Below, in pieces: positions 45,614 through 54,762 of a stretch of DNA of 64,000 bases (position 1 is the stretch's first letter; each line of letters opens with the position of its first letter). The position numbers and the translations under genes were made by a program. Source of the stretch: Thermomonospora echinospora (GTDB lineage: Bacteria; Actinomycetota; Actinomycetes; Streptosporangiales; Streptosporangiaceae); the NCBI RefSeq assembly GCF_900108175.1, contig NZ_FNVO01000006.1, positions 248,001 through 312,000 of the forward strand, read 5' to 3'. The notes under the pieces are model-generated. The model ran no database searches. It was not told the origin of the DNA and saw only the letters and a program-made list of their open reading frames with translations.

Positions 45614-46959
45614 GGAGCCCGTCCCAAATCTCCATGCCGGTCTGCCGGGGATGCCGCGGAGCCCGCCCTGGAGGCCAGGTAGTCCGCTCGTATCATGTCG
45701 ATCTCTCGCGCCACGTCCACCACGTCGCCCACGACCACGATCGCCGGAGGTCGCACGCCGGCGGCCGTCATCTCCTCCACCACCGTTCCGAGCGTGGCCG
45801 TCAGGGCCCGCTGGTCCGGAAGCGTACCGTCCTGGACGACGGCGACGGGCGTGTCAGGCGACCGACCATAGCGCATCAGGGCGTTGGCGATGCGGTCCAT
45901 CCGCTCGACCGCCATCAGCAACACCAGAGTGCCCTGCGAGCGTCCGAGGGCCGCCCAGTCGACGGTGGAGGCGGGGTCGCCGGGGACCACGTGCGCGGAC
46001 ACCACGTGGAACTCCTGAGCGACGCCGCGGTGGGTGACCGGGATGCCGGCCGCCGAGGGCACCGCCACCGCGCTGGTGATCCCGGGGACCACGGTCACCG
46101 GAACGCCGTGCCTGGCGCAGTGCAGCACCTCCTCGGCGCCGCGGCCGAACACGAACGGGTCGCCGCCCTTGAGCCGCACCACGAACCTGCCCGCCTTGGC
46201 GTGCTCCACCAGGTAGTCGTTGATCCGTTCCTGGGTGACGGTGCGGCCGTAGGGGATCTTGGCGGCGTCGATCACCTCGACGTCCGCGGGCAGCTCGTCC
46301 AGCAGCAGCCGGGGCGCCAGCCGGTCGGTGACCACCACGTCGGCCTGCGCCAGCAGTTGCCGCCCGCGCACGGTGATCAGGCCGGGGTCACCGGGGCCGC
46401 CGCCGACCAGGGCCACCCCGGTCGGCTTGTGCCGCGAGTGGCGCATCCCGCCCAGCGGTACGAGAGTGGCGTCGCGCAGCCCGTCCACGACGGCGTCGCG
46501 GATGCCGGCGGCCCGGCGCGGGTCTCCGCCGGCCAGCACGCCGACGCTGGTCTCACCCACCTGTCCGGTGGCCGGGGTCCAGGCCGCCGACGCCTCGGCG
46601 TCGTCGGCCCGCACGTACCAGATCCGGGACTCCTCGGCCTCGGCGGCGACCGCCGCGTTCACCTTGGGGTCGTCGGCGGCGGCCTGGACGAGCCAGGCGC
46701 CGGCCAGGTCGCCGTCCTGGTAGGGCCGCCGCAGCCAGGTCAGCCGGCCGTCCGCGACGAGGTCGTCCAGGGAGGGGGTCACCTCCGGGGCGATCAGCAC
46801 CACGTCGGCCCCGGCCGCCAGCAGCGCGGGGACACGGCGCTGGGCCACCCGGCCGCCGCCGACGACGACGACGCGGCGCCCACTCAGTCGCAGGCCAAGC
46901 AGGTACGGCGGCACGGTGCTCTCTCGATCGGGACGGTCAGGATAAGAAGGGACGGGCAT
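45610..46959 (-). CDS. cobA: Uroporphyrinogen-III C-methyltransferase with precorrin-2 dehydrogenase domain
   Basis: A CysG/CobA-type fusion of about 449 residues. The N-terminal NAD domain (PYLLGLRLSGRRVVVVGGG) is the precorrin-2 dehydrogenase/SirC part. The C-terminal SAM methyltransferase has VGGGPGDPGLITVRG, RLKGGDPFVFGRGAEE and VVPGITSAVAVPSAAGIPVTHR. It methylates uroporphyrinogen III to precorrin-2 and may oxidise this to sirohydrochlorin. The start is uncertain: ATG 46959 is used, but ATG 46992 and GTG 46914 are possible. Confidence 0.92.
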   Translation of the reverse strand: MPVPSYPDRPDRESTVPPYLLGLRLSGRRVVVVGGGRVAQRRVPALLAAGADVVLIAPEVTPSLDDLVADGRLTWLRRPYQDGDLAGAWLVQAAADDPKVNAAVAAEAEESRIWYVRADDAEASAAWTPATGQVGETSVGVLAGGDPRRAAGIRDAVVDGLRDATLVPLGGMRHSRHKPTGVALVGGGPGDPGLITVRGRQLLAQADVVVTDRLAPRLLLDELPADVEVIDAAKIPYGRTVTQERINDYLVEHAKAGRFVVRLKGGDPFVFGRGAEEVLHCARHGVPVTVVPGITSAVAVPSAAGIPVTHRGVAQEFHVVSAHVVPGDPASTVDWAALGRSQGTLVLLMAVERMDRIANALMRYGRSPDTPVAVVQDGTLPDQRALTATLGTVVEEMTAAGVRPPAIVVVGDVVDVAREIDMIRADYLASRAGSAASPADRHGDLGRAP

Positions 46960-47038
46960 GTCTGTTTGTCGACCAAAGGTACTCGGGTTCATGGACATAT
47001 GGAGAGTGGTCGGCCTCAGTCGATAGCCGAGCGTGACA

Positions 47039-48862
47039 CTACCGGCCGCCGTTCTTGTCGCTGACACCCGCGGAGTCGAACGTGGCCACCTCGTGCAGGA
47101 CGCGCACCGCGCTCTGCACCAGGGGCAGCGCCAGCAGCGCCCCGGTGCCCTCGCCGAGCCGCAGTTCGAGATCGACCAGCGGGCGCAGCCGCAGGTGCTC
47201 CAGAGCGGCGGCGTGGCCCGGCTCGGCCGAACGGTGCCCCGCCACGCAGGCGCCGAGCACGTCCGGGCACAGCGCCGCCGCCACCAGCGCCGCCGCCCCG
47301 GCGATCACCCCGTCTAGAACGACCGGGACGCGCGCGGCCGCGCCGCCGAGGATGAACCCGGCCAGCGCCGCGTGCTCCAGCCCGCCGACCGCCGCCAGCA
47401 CCCGCATCGGATCGGCGGCGACCGTGACGCTCTCCCCCGCCGGGCCGCCGCCCGCCCCGATCACGGCGGACTCGGCGGGGGCCAGGCCGTGGCGGGCGAG
47501 GGCGGCACGGACGACCTCGATCTTGTGGGCGTGGGCGGCGTCGTCGATGCCGGTGCCGCGACCGGTGACCCGCTCGGGCGGCAGGCCGGTGAACGCGGCG
47601 ATCAGGGCGGCCGAGGCGGTGGTGTTGGCGATGCCCATGTCGCCGGTGACCAGGCAGCGGTTGCCCGCGGCGACCAGTTCGCGGGCGACCTCGATGCCCG
47701 TCTCCATCGCCCGGCGGGCCTGCTCGGGCGCCATGGCCGGGCCCCGGGTCAGGTCGGCGGTGCCGGGCGCGATCTTGCGCGGCAGCAGTCCGGGGGCAGG
47801 GGCCAGCGGCGCGGCGACACCGACGTCCACGACGGTGACCTCGGCGCCGACCTGGGCGGCGAAGGCGTTGACCACGGCCCCGCCGGCCAGAAAGTTGGCG
47901 ACCATCTGCGCGGTCACCTCCTGCGGCCATGGGGACACGCCCTGGGCGTGCACGCCGTGGTCGGCGGCGAAGACGGCGACGGCGGCGGGTTCGGGGGACG
48001 GCGGCGGGCAGCGCCCGGCCAGCCCGGCCAGCCGGACCGACAGTTCCTCCAGGACGCCGAGGGCGCCCGGCGGCTTGGTCAGCCGAGACTGCAGGTCGCG
48101 GGCGTCGGCCATGGCCGCCTCGTCCAGCGGCCCGACGGCGGCGATCGTCTGCTCGATCAGGTCCACGGGCGCCTCCCCTGGCAGGCCACGCCGGCCGTAG
48201 GTCTCCTGGTGGACGGCCCACGCCAGCGGGCGGCGGCGCGCCCAGCCGTTGAGGGCCAGTTCGGGTACGGGCGGGAACCCCTCGACGTGCCCGACGCACA
48301 GGTAGGCGACCACCTCGACATGCTCGGGCAGGCCCAGCTCGGCTGCCAGCTCGCGCTCGTCGAAGAAGCTGACCCAGCCCACGCCCAGGCCCTCGGCACG
48401 GGCGGCCAGCCACAGGTTCTGCACGGCGCAGGCCACCGAGTACGGGGCGGTGCGGGGCTGGGTGTGCCGGCCCAGCGGGGCCCGGCCGCCGCGGGTGGGG
48501 TCGCAGGTCACGGCGATGTTGATGGGAGCCTCGCGGATCGCCTCGACCTTGAGGTCGTCGAAACGGTCGCGCCGGGCGGCCGGCAGGGTGCGGGCGTAGT
48601 CCCGGCGGTGCTTTTCGGCCAGTTCCCTGATCCGCCCGCGGCGGACCGGGTCCCGGATGATCAGGAAGTCCCAGGGCTGGGTGAGGCCGACTGAGGGGCC
48701 CCGGTGGGCGGCCTGGAGCACCCGGGTGAGCATGGCGTCGTCAACCGGATCGGGCAGAAAGCCGGTGCGGATGTCCCGGCGCTCCTCGATCACCCGGTAG
48801 AGGCTCTCGCGGGCGAGCGGCTCCCAGGGTCGGTCGGGGGCCCGTTCAGGGTCGGAGATCAT
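47039..48862 (-). CDS. cobT: BluB-CobT fusion: DMB synthase and DMB phosphoribosyltransferase
   Basis: A 607-residue two-domain protein. Residues 1-225 are BluB (YRVIEERRDIRTGF, GPSVGLTQPWDF, VGWVSFFDERELA), which splits FMNH2 to form 5,6-dimethylbenzimidazole. Residues about 235-600 are CobT (QSRLTKPPGALGVLEELSV, FAADHGVHAQGVSPWPQEV, GDMGIANTTASAA, GRGTGIDDAAHAHK), which activates that base to its ribotide. The fusion would hand the lower ligand directly between sites. It overlaps cobC by 17 bp. Confidence 0.94.
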   Translation of the reverse strand: MISDPERAPDRPWEPLARESLYRVIEERRDIRTGFLPDPVDDAMLTRVLQAAHRGPSVGLTQPWDFLIIRDPVRRGRIRELAEKHRRDYARTLPAARRDRFDDLKVEAIREAPINIAVTCDPTRGGRAPLGRHTQPRTAPYSVACAVQNLWLAARAEGLGVGWVSFFDERELAAELGLPEHVEVVAYLCVGHVEGFPPVPELALNGWARRRPLAWAVHQETYGRRGLPGEAPVDLIEQTIAAVGPLDEAAMADARDLQSRLTKPPGALGVLEELSVRLAGLAGRCPPPSPEPAAVAVFAADHGVHAQGVSPWPQEVTAQMVANFLAGGAVVNAFAAQVGAEVTVVDVGVAAPLAPAPGLLPRKIAPGTADLTRGPAMAPEQARRAMETGIEVARELVAAGNRCLVTGDMGIANTTASAALIAAFTGLPPERVTGRGTGIDDAAHAHKIEVVRAALARHGLAPAESAVIGAGGGPAGESVTVAADPMRVLAAVGGLEHAALAGFILGGAAARVPVVLDGVIAGAAALVAAALCPDVLGACVAGHRSAEPGHAAALEHLRLRPLVDLELRLGEGTGALLALPLVQSAVRVLHEVATFDSAGVSDKNGGR

Positions 48863-49949
48863 CGAGCACCTCCAGCAGGGCGTTGTCGGCGGCCCGGTCC
48901 CGGACGGCGATCCGCAGCCAGTCCGGGCCCAGGCCGGGGAAGGTGTCGCCGCGCCGTACGGCGAAGCCCCGCCCGCGCAGCCGTTCGCGGAGCTCCGACG
49001 CGCCGGGCGTGTGAACGCACAGGAAGGACGCCCGCGCTCCGGGCACGGCGGTGAGCCCGCGCAGGGCCAGCTCCCCCGCCAGCCGGTCCCGTTCGGCGGC
49101 CATCTCGCGGGCCCAGACGTCCGCCTCGGCCAGGGCGGGCGGCTCGCAGCACGCCTCGATCGCGACGAGGGCGGGTGTGGACACCGCCCACAGCGGCTGG
49201 GCCTGTGCCAGGGCGGCGACCAGGGGCGGCTCGGCCAGGACGTATCCGGCGCGCAGCCCGGCCAGGCCCCAGGTCTTGGTGAGGCTGCGCAGCACCACCA
49301 GCCCGGGGACAGCGGCGGCGGCCAGGCTCTCCGGCTCGCCGGGCACGCAGTCCATGAACGCCTCGTCCACCACGACCGTACGGCCGGGGCGGGCCAGCGC
49401 GGCGATCTCGGCGGCGGGGTGCAGCACCGAGGTGGGGTTGGTGGGGTTGCCGATCATGACCAGGTCGGCGTCCGGGGGGATCCGGCCGGGGTCGAGCTTG
49501 AAGTCCCCGTCCAGGACGGCGCGTTCGACGGGGCGGCCGGCCGCCCGCAGCGCCGCCTCCGGCTCGGTGAACTGGGGGTGGACGACGACGGCGCGGCGCG
49601 GCGCCAGCACCCGGGCCAGCAGCACGAACGCCTCGGCGGCCCCGGCGGTCAGCAGGACGTCCTCGACGGCCCGGCCGTGCCTGCGCGCGACCGCCCGGCG
49701 GGCCGGGCCCGGGTCGGGGTAGGCGGCCAGGTCACCGACCGAGCGGCGGATCCGTTCGGCCAGCCAGGCGGGCGGGGTGCCACCGCGCACGTTGACGGCA
49801 AAGTCGGCGAGCCCCCCGCCGACCTCGGAATCCCCATGGTGCCGCAGGTCGACATCGCCGCAATCGGCCACCTTCCGTCCGGCGGTACTCGGGTCGGCTG
49901 TCTTCTGGTCGGCTGGGTTCCGGTCGGGGGCGTCAGTGGGCATGGCCAT
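48846..49949 (-). CDS. cobC: CobC-like PLP-dependent aminotransferase (threonine-phosphate decarboxylase type)
   Basis: A 367-residue fold-type I aminotransferase resembling actinobacterial Rv2231c/CobC. Visible are LADFAVNVRGGTPPAWL, LLTAGAAEAFVLLAR, VMIGNPTNPTSVL, VVDEAFMDCVPGE and VLRSLTKTWGLAGLRAGY with the Schiff-base lysine. The family makes aminopropanol phosphate from threonine phosphate for the nucleotide loop. A hydrophilic 40-residue N-terminal extension is present. It overlaps both cbiX and bluB-cobT by 17 bp. Confidence 0.88.
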   Translation of the reverse strand: MAMPTDAPDRNPADQKTADPSTAGRKVADCGDVDLRHHGDSEVGGGLADFAVNVRGGTPPAWLAERIRRSVGDLAAYPDPGPARRAVARRHGRAVEDVLLTAGAAEAFVLLARVLAPRRAVVVHPQFTEPEAALRAAGRPVERAVLDGDFKLDPGRIPPDADLVMIGNPTNPTSVLHPAAEIAALARPGRTVVVDEAFMDCVPGEPESLAAAAVPGLVVLRSLTKTWGLAGLRAGYVLAEPPLVAALAQAQPLWAVSTPALVAIEACCEPPALAEADVWAREMAAERDRLAGELALRGLTAVPGARASFLCVHTPGASELRERLRGRGFAVRRGDTFPGLGPDWLRIAVRDRAADNALLEVLDDLRP

Positions 49950-50853
49950 GTGCGGGGCCGTGTGCGTGGCCGTGGCCGTGGGCCGGGTCGTCGGGGTGGT
50001 GGTGCGGGGTCTGGGGGGCGCCGACGCGGTCCTCGAAGCCGGGCAGGGCGATGCGGTAGACGCAGGTGTCGCAGTTCATCCGGATGTCGCCGGCCAGGGC
50101 CTCCTCGTAGCGTTCGGCCACCAGGTCGGCCAGCCCGTCGCAGTCACCGATCACCTCGGCGCAGCGCACGTCCAGTTCCGGGTGCGCCGCCGCGTACTCC
50201 CGGGCCTCCGCGACCACTCGGTCCGGCAGGACGCCCGGGAACAGGAAGTACGGCAGCACGACGACGCGGCGGGCGCCGAGGCGGCGGCAGCGTTCCAGCC
50301 CCTCGGCGACGCTGGGGCGGGCCAGCGACACGAACGCCGCCTCGACCGCCATCAGCCCGGCCCCCTGGTCGGGCCCGCCCGCGCCGCGTCCCTCCCAGAA
50401 CAGGCGGGCGACCTTATGCACCTCGGCGTTGGCGTCCGGGTCGGTCGAGCCGCGCCCGACCAGCAGCACCGCCGTGTCCTGTTCGCCGGGCGGCTGGACG
50501 GCGCGCAGGCGTTCCTCCAGCAGCGCCAGCAGGGTCGGGTGGGGGCCGAGGGGACGCCCGTAGACGTAGGAGAGGCCGGGGTGGCGCACCTGCTCGCGGG
50601 CCATCGCGGCCGGGATGTCGCCCTTGCCGTGCCCGGCCGCCACCAGGACGATCGGGACGGCGGCGATCCGGCGGTGCCCCCGCCCGTACAGCTCGGCGGC
50701 GGCCTCGGTCAGCGGCGGCGCGGACAGTTCGATGAACCCGCCGGCCACGTCGACGGGCATCCGGGACCGCAGCCGTTCCACGAACCTGCCGAACTCGGCG
50801 ACGCCGGCGTCGTCGCGTGTCCCGTGCCCCACCATCAACAGCGGCGGTTTCAC
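49933..50853 (-). CDS. cbiX: Sirohydrochlorin cobaltochelatase CbiX with His-rich tail
   Basis: A 306-residue class II chelatase with two CbiX repeats: LLMVGHGTRDDAGVAEFGRF with VPIVLVAAGHGKGDIP in the first, and LLVGRGSTDPDAN with VVVLPYFLFPGVLPDRV in the second. It inserts cobalt into sirohydrochlorin. The tail holds MNCDTCVYR and then HHHPDD and HGHGHAHGPAHGHAH, a metal-storage type end. GTG 50853 has GAGGG 5 nt upstream; GTG 50865 would overlap the cobH stop as GTGA. Confidence 0.92.
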   Translation of the reverse strand: MKPPLLMVGHGTRDDAGVAEFGRFVERLRSRMPVDVAGGFIELSAPPLTEAAAELYGRGHRRIAAVPIVLVAAGHGKGDIPAAMAREQVRHPGLSYVYGRPLGPHPTLLALLEERLRAVQPPGEQDTAVLLVGRGSTDPDANAEVHKVARLFWEGRGAGGPDQGAGLMAVEAAFVSLARPSVAEGLERCRRLGARRVVVLPYFLFPGVLPDRVVAEAREYAAAHPELDVRCAEVIGDCDGLADLVAERYEEALAGDIRMNCDTCVYRIALPGFEDRVGAPQTPHHHPDDPAHGHGHAHGPAHGHAH

Positions 50854-50861
50854 CGTATCCC

Positions 50862-51500
50862 TCACGATTCGTAGTAGAGCAGTGCGTTGACGGCGGCGGC
50901 GGCGACGGCCGACCCGCCCTTCTCGGAGACGTTGGACACCTGAGGCAGCCCGCTGGCGCGCAGCGCCTGCTTGGACTCGGCGGCGCCCACGAAGCCGACC
51001 GGCAGCCCGATCACCAGCGCGGGCCGCACGTCCAGCTTGATGATCTCCTCCAGCGCGGTGGGAGCACAGCCGACCACCCAGACCGCCCCCGGCCCCACCT
51101 CCGAGTACGACAGCCGGACCGCCGCCGCCGAACGGGTGATCCCGGCGGCCTTGGCCATCCGGGCGGCGGCCGGGTCGCCGATGTGGCACAGCGTCGGGCG
51201 GGCGGTGATCCCGGCGGCGACCATGCCCACGTCGGTCACGACCGGCGCCCCGGCCCGCAGCGCCGCCAGCCCCCGCGCCAGGTGGTCCTCGTCGGTGACC
51301 AGGTCGACCGCGTACTCCAGGTCGGCGCTGGCGTGGATGACCCGCTCGGCGACCGCCCGCCACAGCGGCGGCATCGGCGACAGGTCGACCCGGGAGCGCA
51401 GGATCTCGTACGAGCGCACCTCGATCGGGTGGGGCCTGCGGGCCGATGGTCGCTCGCCGCCGGGACGCCCCGGGGCGGCCTTCGTCACGTGTTCACTCAT
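50862..51500 (-). CDS. cobH: Precorrin-8X methylmutase
   Basis: A 212-residue CobH/CbiC that moves the C11 methyl to C12 to give hydrogenobyrinate or cobyrinate. It shows HPIEVRSYEILRSRVDLS, ADLEYAVDLVTDEDHL, DVGMVAAGI, VVGCAPTALEEI and IGLPVGFVGAAESKQAL. GAGGAGAG precedes the ATG. The stop overlaps or abuts cbiX. Confidence 0.95.
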   Translation of the reverse strand: MSEHVTKAAPGRPGGERPSARRPHPIEVRSYEILRSRVDLSPMPPLWRAVAERVIHASADLEYAVDLVTDEDHLARGLAALRAGAPVVTDVGMVAAGITARPTLCHIGDPAAARMAKAAGITRSAAAVRLSYSEVGPGAVWVVGCAPTALEEIIKLDVRPALVIGLPVGFVGAAESKQALRASGLPQVSNVSEKGGSAVAAAAVNALLYYES

Positions 51501-51509
51501 GAACTCTCC

Positions 51510-51704
51510 TCAGCGGCCCTCGGTGGCGTCGATGGCGTCCACGGGGCAGATCTCCACGCATTCCAGGCATCCGGTGCACAGGTCGGCCCGTACCTCCAGC
51601 GCCGGGCCGTACGGGCGGATGGCGTGCTCGGGGCAGGTCAGCAGGCACGCGCCGCAGCCCTGGCAGCGCCGGGTGACCGTGACGGGCGCCCCGTCGGCGC
51701 GCAT
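51510..51704 (-). CDS. Ferredoxin, 2[4Fe-4S]-type, in cobalamin operon
   Basis: A 64-residue protein with two CxxCxxCxxxCP motifs: CQGCGACLLTCP and CTGCLECVEICP. It carries low-potential electrons, perhaps for a redox step in ring contraction or cobalt reduction; Bacillus megaterium has a comparable small redox protein (CbiW) in its cobalamin operon. ATG 51704 overlaps the cobJ stop as TGATG; an alternative ATG is at 51713. Confidence 0.85.
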   Translation of the reverse strand: MRADGAPVTVTRRCQGCGACLLTCPEHAIRPYGPALEVRADLCTGCLECVEICPVDAIDATEGR

Positions 51705-53461
51705 CAGGCCCATCGGTACCCCCTGGGGGTGACGAACCGCCCCGCGACCGTCCGGCTGCGGCTGGAGCCGACCAGCACGACCGTGAACATGTCGACGCGG
51801 GCCGGGTCCATCTCCCCGAGCGTAGTGATCATCAGGGACTGATCCGGGCGACCGGCGTTGCGGACGATCCCGACCGGTGTCGCGGCGGGGCGGTGCCCGG
51901 CGAGGATGTCCAGCGCCTTGGGCAGCTGCCAGTCGCGGGCCCTGCTGCGGGGGTTGTAGAAGCAGACCGTGAAGTCGCCCTCGGCGGCGGCGCGGACCCG
52001 GCGCTCGATGGCCTCCCACGGGGTGTGCAGGTCCGACAGGGAGATGTAGGCGTGGTCGTGGCCGAGGGGCGCGCCGAGCAGGTTGGCGGCGGCGATGGCG
52101 GCGGTGATGCCGGGCACGCCCTCGACCTCAATGTCCGCGCCGGCGAACTCCAGCGCCGGGCTGGCCATGGCGTAGATGCCCGCGTCGCCGGAGCCGATCA
52201 GCGCCACCGCGTTGCCCTGCTGGGCCTCCTCGACGGCGGCCCGCGCGCGTTCCTCCTCCTGGCCCAGGCCGCTGGCCAGGACGCGGGTGCCGGGCCGCAG
52301 CAGGTCGCGGACCTGGTCGACGTACTGGTCCAGGCCGACGACGACCGAGGCCCGCTGCAGCGCCGCGACGGCCCGGGGGGTGAGCAGGTCGCGGGCGCCG
52401 GGCCCGAGGCCGACGATCGCGAGCCGCCCCTTGGGGGCGAGGCGGGCCACGGCCGCGGTGGCGTTGGCGGTCTTGCGCTTCTCGACGGCCAGTTCGGCGC
52501 TCCTGCCGTACGCGCGGGCGGCGTGCAGCGCGGCGGCCTCGGCCACGCTGGGAGTGCCGACCTCCGCCCGGACGGTCTCGGACGGGTTGGGAACGTCGAC
52601 GGCCGCCAGCACGGAAGCCGGGAAGGTGAGGACCTCCCAGCCCCGTTCCCGGGCCGCCGCCACGATCCCCTCCTCGTCCGCCTTCAGATCGACGGTCGCC
52701 ACGCACCGCACCGACGCCGGAGACAGCCCCGCCTCGGCCAGCACCCGATCGATCAGCCCGCCGGCCTCGGCCGCGGACACCCCGCGCGCCGACCCGACCC
52801 CGACGACCAGCGAAGGCGGCCGGTAGACCAGCTCACCTCCGGCCTCACCCGCCCGGCCGACGGACGGCGCCCCGGGGGCGGGTTCGTCGCCGGGCGGTGT
52901 GGCGGCCCGGTCGGTGATGCGGAGGGTGAGGGGGGACTCGGCGTCCGGGTGGACGTTGGGGGGCAGCGGAGGCAGGGGCCAGCCCTGCGCGCCGGTGAGG
53001 CGGACCGGCTCGCGGGACAGGACGGCGGCGCCGACACGAGCGAGCATGGCCGGATTGTCCACCTTGAAGCCGAGGTCGGCACCATAAGAATCCAGTGCGG
53101 TGACATTGCCCTGGTCGCTGGCGGTGGTGACCACCGGCCGGCAGCCGAGGGCCGCGGCCAGCCGGTGGGCGAGAGCGTTGGCGCCGTGGTGTCCGCCCAG
53201 GACGGCGACGGCGTGCTGGAGGCCCTCGTCCACGCAGACCACGGCGGGGTCGTCGGTCTTGTGCGCCAGCAGGGGCGCCAGGATCCGCACGGTGGCGCCC
53301 ACGGCCAGGAAGCCGACGATCGCGTCGCACTCCTGCCAGGCCCGGCGCAGCCCGTCGGCGGCCTTGCCGTCGGTGAACAGCCGCACCTCGTCCGGCCAGG
53401 CCTCGGCCAGCGTGGCGGCGGCCGCCCGTCCGGCGGCGGTCGCGGCGACGATTCCGATCAT
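51704..53461 (-). CDS. cobJ: CbiG-CobJ fusion: precorrin-5A hydrolase and precorrin-3B C17-methyltransferase
   Basis: A 585-residue fusion. Residues 1-340 are CbiG (KTDDPAVVCVDEGLQHAV, LGGHHGANALAHRLA, GVGSARGVSAAEAGGLIDRV), which opens the delta-lactone and loses acetaldehyde. Residues 342-585 are the SAM methyltransferase CobJ/CbiH (GRLAIVGLGPGARDLLTPRA, GLDQYVDQVRDLL, GSGDAGIYAMASPALE, VEGVPGITAAIAAANLLG). Both ends overlap neighbours by a few bases. Confidence 0.94.
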   Translation of the reverse strand: MIGIVAATAAGRAAAATLAEAWPDEVRLFTDGKAADGLRRAWQECDAIVGFLAVGATVRILAPLLAHKTDDPAVVCVDEGLQHAVAVLGGHHGANALAHRLAAALGCRPVVTTASDQGNVTALDSYGADLGFKVDNPAMLARVGAAVLSREPVRLTGAQGWPLPPLPPNVHPDAESPLTLRITDRAATPPGDEPAPGAPSVGRAGEAGGELVYRPPSLVVGVGSARGVSAAEAGGLIDRVLAEAGLSPASVRCVATVDLKADEEGIVAAARERGWEVLTFPASVLAAVDVPNPSETVRAEVGTPSVAEAAALHAARAYGRSAELAVEKRKTANATAAVARLAPKGRLAIVGLGPGARDLLTPRAVAALQRASVVVGLDQYVDQVRDLLRPGTRVLASGLGQEEERARAAVEEAQQGNAVALIGSGDAGIYAMASPALEFAGADIEVEGVPGITAAIAAANLLGAPLGHDHAYISLSDLHTPWEAIERRVRAAAEGDFTVCFYNPRSRARDWQLPKALDILAGHRPAATPVGIVRNAGRPDQSLMITTLGEMDPARVDMFTVVLVGSSRSRTVAGRFVTPRGYRWA

Positions 53462-54762
53462 TGGTCTGTCTCCGGAAGCTCGGCGAGGGTCTGGGGACGG
53501 CGGGCGGGCCGGGCGGCCCGTGCCGGTGGCGGGCCGGCGTTCCGCTCGCCCCAGACGAGGAAGACCGGGTTGGTGGCGGCCAGCCGGTGCACGTCGCCGG
53601 GCAGCGGGGACAGCCGGTTGGCCTGGAGCTGGACGGCCTCGGCGGTGAGCCCTTCGGCGGTGAGCGCGTCCAGGGCGGGCCGCACCCGTTCGATCGACGC
53701 CAGCGCCACCACGACGCTGCGCAGTGCGCGGGACGCGCAGGCGCGGACGACGTCGGGTCCGCCGCCTCCGACGAAGACCGCGTCGGGGTCGGGCAGGTGC
53801 TCCAGCACGGCGGGGACCTCGCCGCGTGACACCGCGACCCGTACCCCATGGGCCCGGACGTTGCCGCGGATGCGCTCGCAGGACGCCGCGTCACGCTCGA
53901 CCGCGACGGCGGCGGCGCCGAACCGAGCGCACTCAATGGCGACCGAGCCGGAGCCCGCGCCGATGTCCCAGATCAGGTCACCGACCCGCGGCCCCAGCCT
54001 GGCCAGCGCGAACGCCCGTACCTCCGCCTTGGTCACCACCGAGTTGCGGTGCTCGAAGGCGTCCTCGGGCAGCGCCCACGACGGCGGCCCGGGACGGGCG
54101 CCGGCGATCCAGCCCCGCTCCTCCGCCGGGCGGCGTTCGTCCAGGACGAGCACCACGTTGGGGTCGCGCCAGTGCCGGGTGGTGGCCTCGGCGGGGCGGC
54201 AGCGGGTGACCCGCTCGTCCGGGCCGCCGAGGTCCTCGCACACCACGAACACGCGGGGATGCTGGGGGAACAGCGCGCGGCCCAGCTCGGCCGGCCCGGC
54301 GCCGGGGGCGGTCAGGACGGCGACCTTGGGGTGGGCGCGGCAGGCGTTGACGGCCCGGCGCAGCTCCCGGCCATGTGCGGAGACCACCAGCGCGTCGTCC
54401 CAGGGCAGCCCGACGCGGGCGAACGCCTGCGCCACCGACGACAGCGCGGGCAGCACCTGCGGCCGGTGCCCCCGCTCGCGCAGCGCCCGGACGATCCCGA
54501 AGAATCCCGGGTCACCACTGGCCAGCACCACCACGCCGCCCTCGTCGGCGGCGTTCCGGGAGGGCGCGGCCCGGTCGCCGAGTTCCTTGTCGATCTCGTC
54601 GAGGGCGGCGGTGACGTCGCCCATCACGACCGTCCGGGCGCCCGGCGGGAGCGGCACCGCCGACAGGTGCCGGGCGCCGCCCACCACCAGGCTCGCCTGT
54701 GCCAGCCGTTCCAGGGCCAGGGCGGGCAGGGGCGACCCGTCGTACCCGACCACGGTGATCAT
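53458..54762 (-). CDS. cobL: Precorrin-6Y C5,15-methyltransferase (decarboxylating)
   Basis: A 434-residue CobL/CbiET fusion. The N-terminal CbiE part shows ITVVGYDGSPLPALALERL and VVVLASGDPGFFGIVR; the C-terminal CbiT part shows VVTKAEVRAFALARL and GDLIWDIGAGSGSVAIECAR. It adds methyls at C5 and C15 and decarboxylates the C12 acetate. ATG 54762 overlaps the cbiD stop by 4 bp. The longer frame upstream runs over cbiD and is a shadow. Confidence 0.95.
   Translation of the reverse strand: MITVVGYDGSPLPALALERLAQASLVVGGARHLSAVPLPPGARTVVMGDVTAALDEIDKELGDRAAPSRNAADEGGVVVLASGDPGFFGIVRALRERGHRPQVLPALSSVAQAFARVGLPWDDALVVSAHGRELRRAVNACRAHPKVAVLTAPGAGPAELGRALFPQHPRVFVVCEDLGGPDERVTRCRPAEATTRHWRDPNVVLVLDERRPAEERGWIAGARPGPPSWALPEDAFEHRNSVVTKAEVRAFALARLGPRVGDLIWDIGAGSGSVAIECARFGAAAVAVERDAASCERIRGNVRAHGVRVAVSRGEVPAVLEHLPDPDAVFVGGGGPDVVRACASRALRSVVVALASIERVRPALDALTAEGLTAEAVQLQANRLSPLPGDVHRLAATNPVFLVWGERNAGPPPARAARPARRPQTLAELPETDQ

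Noticed and set aside
46960-47067. Longer N-terminus for cobA/cysG starting at 47067
   Set aside because: The extra residues would overlap the end of bluB-cobT and show no similarity to the family, whose conserved part begins at PYLLGL.
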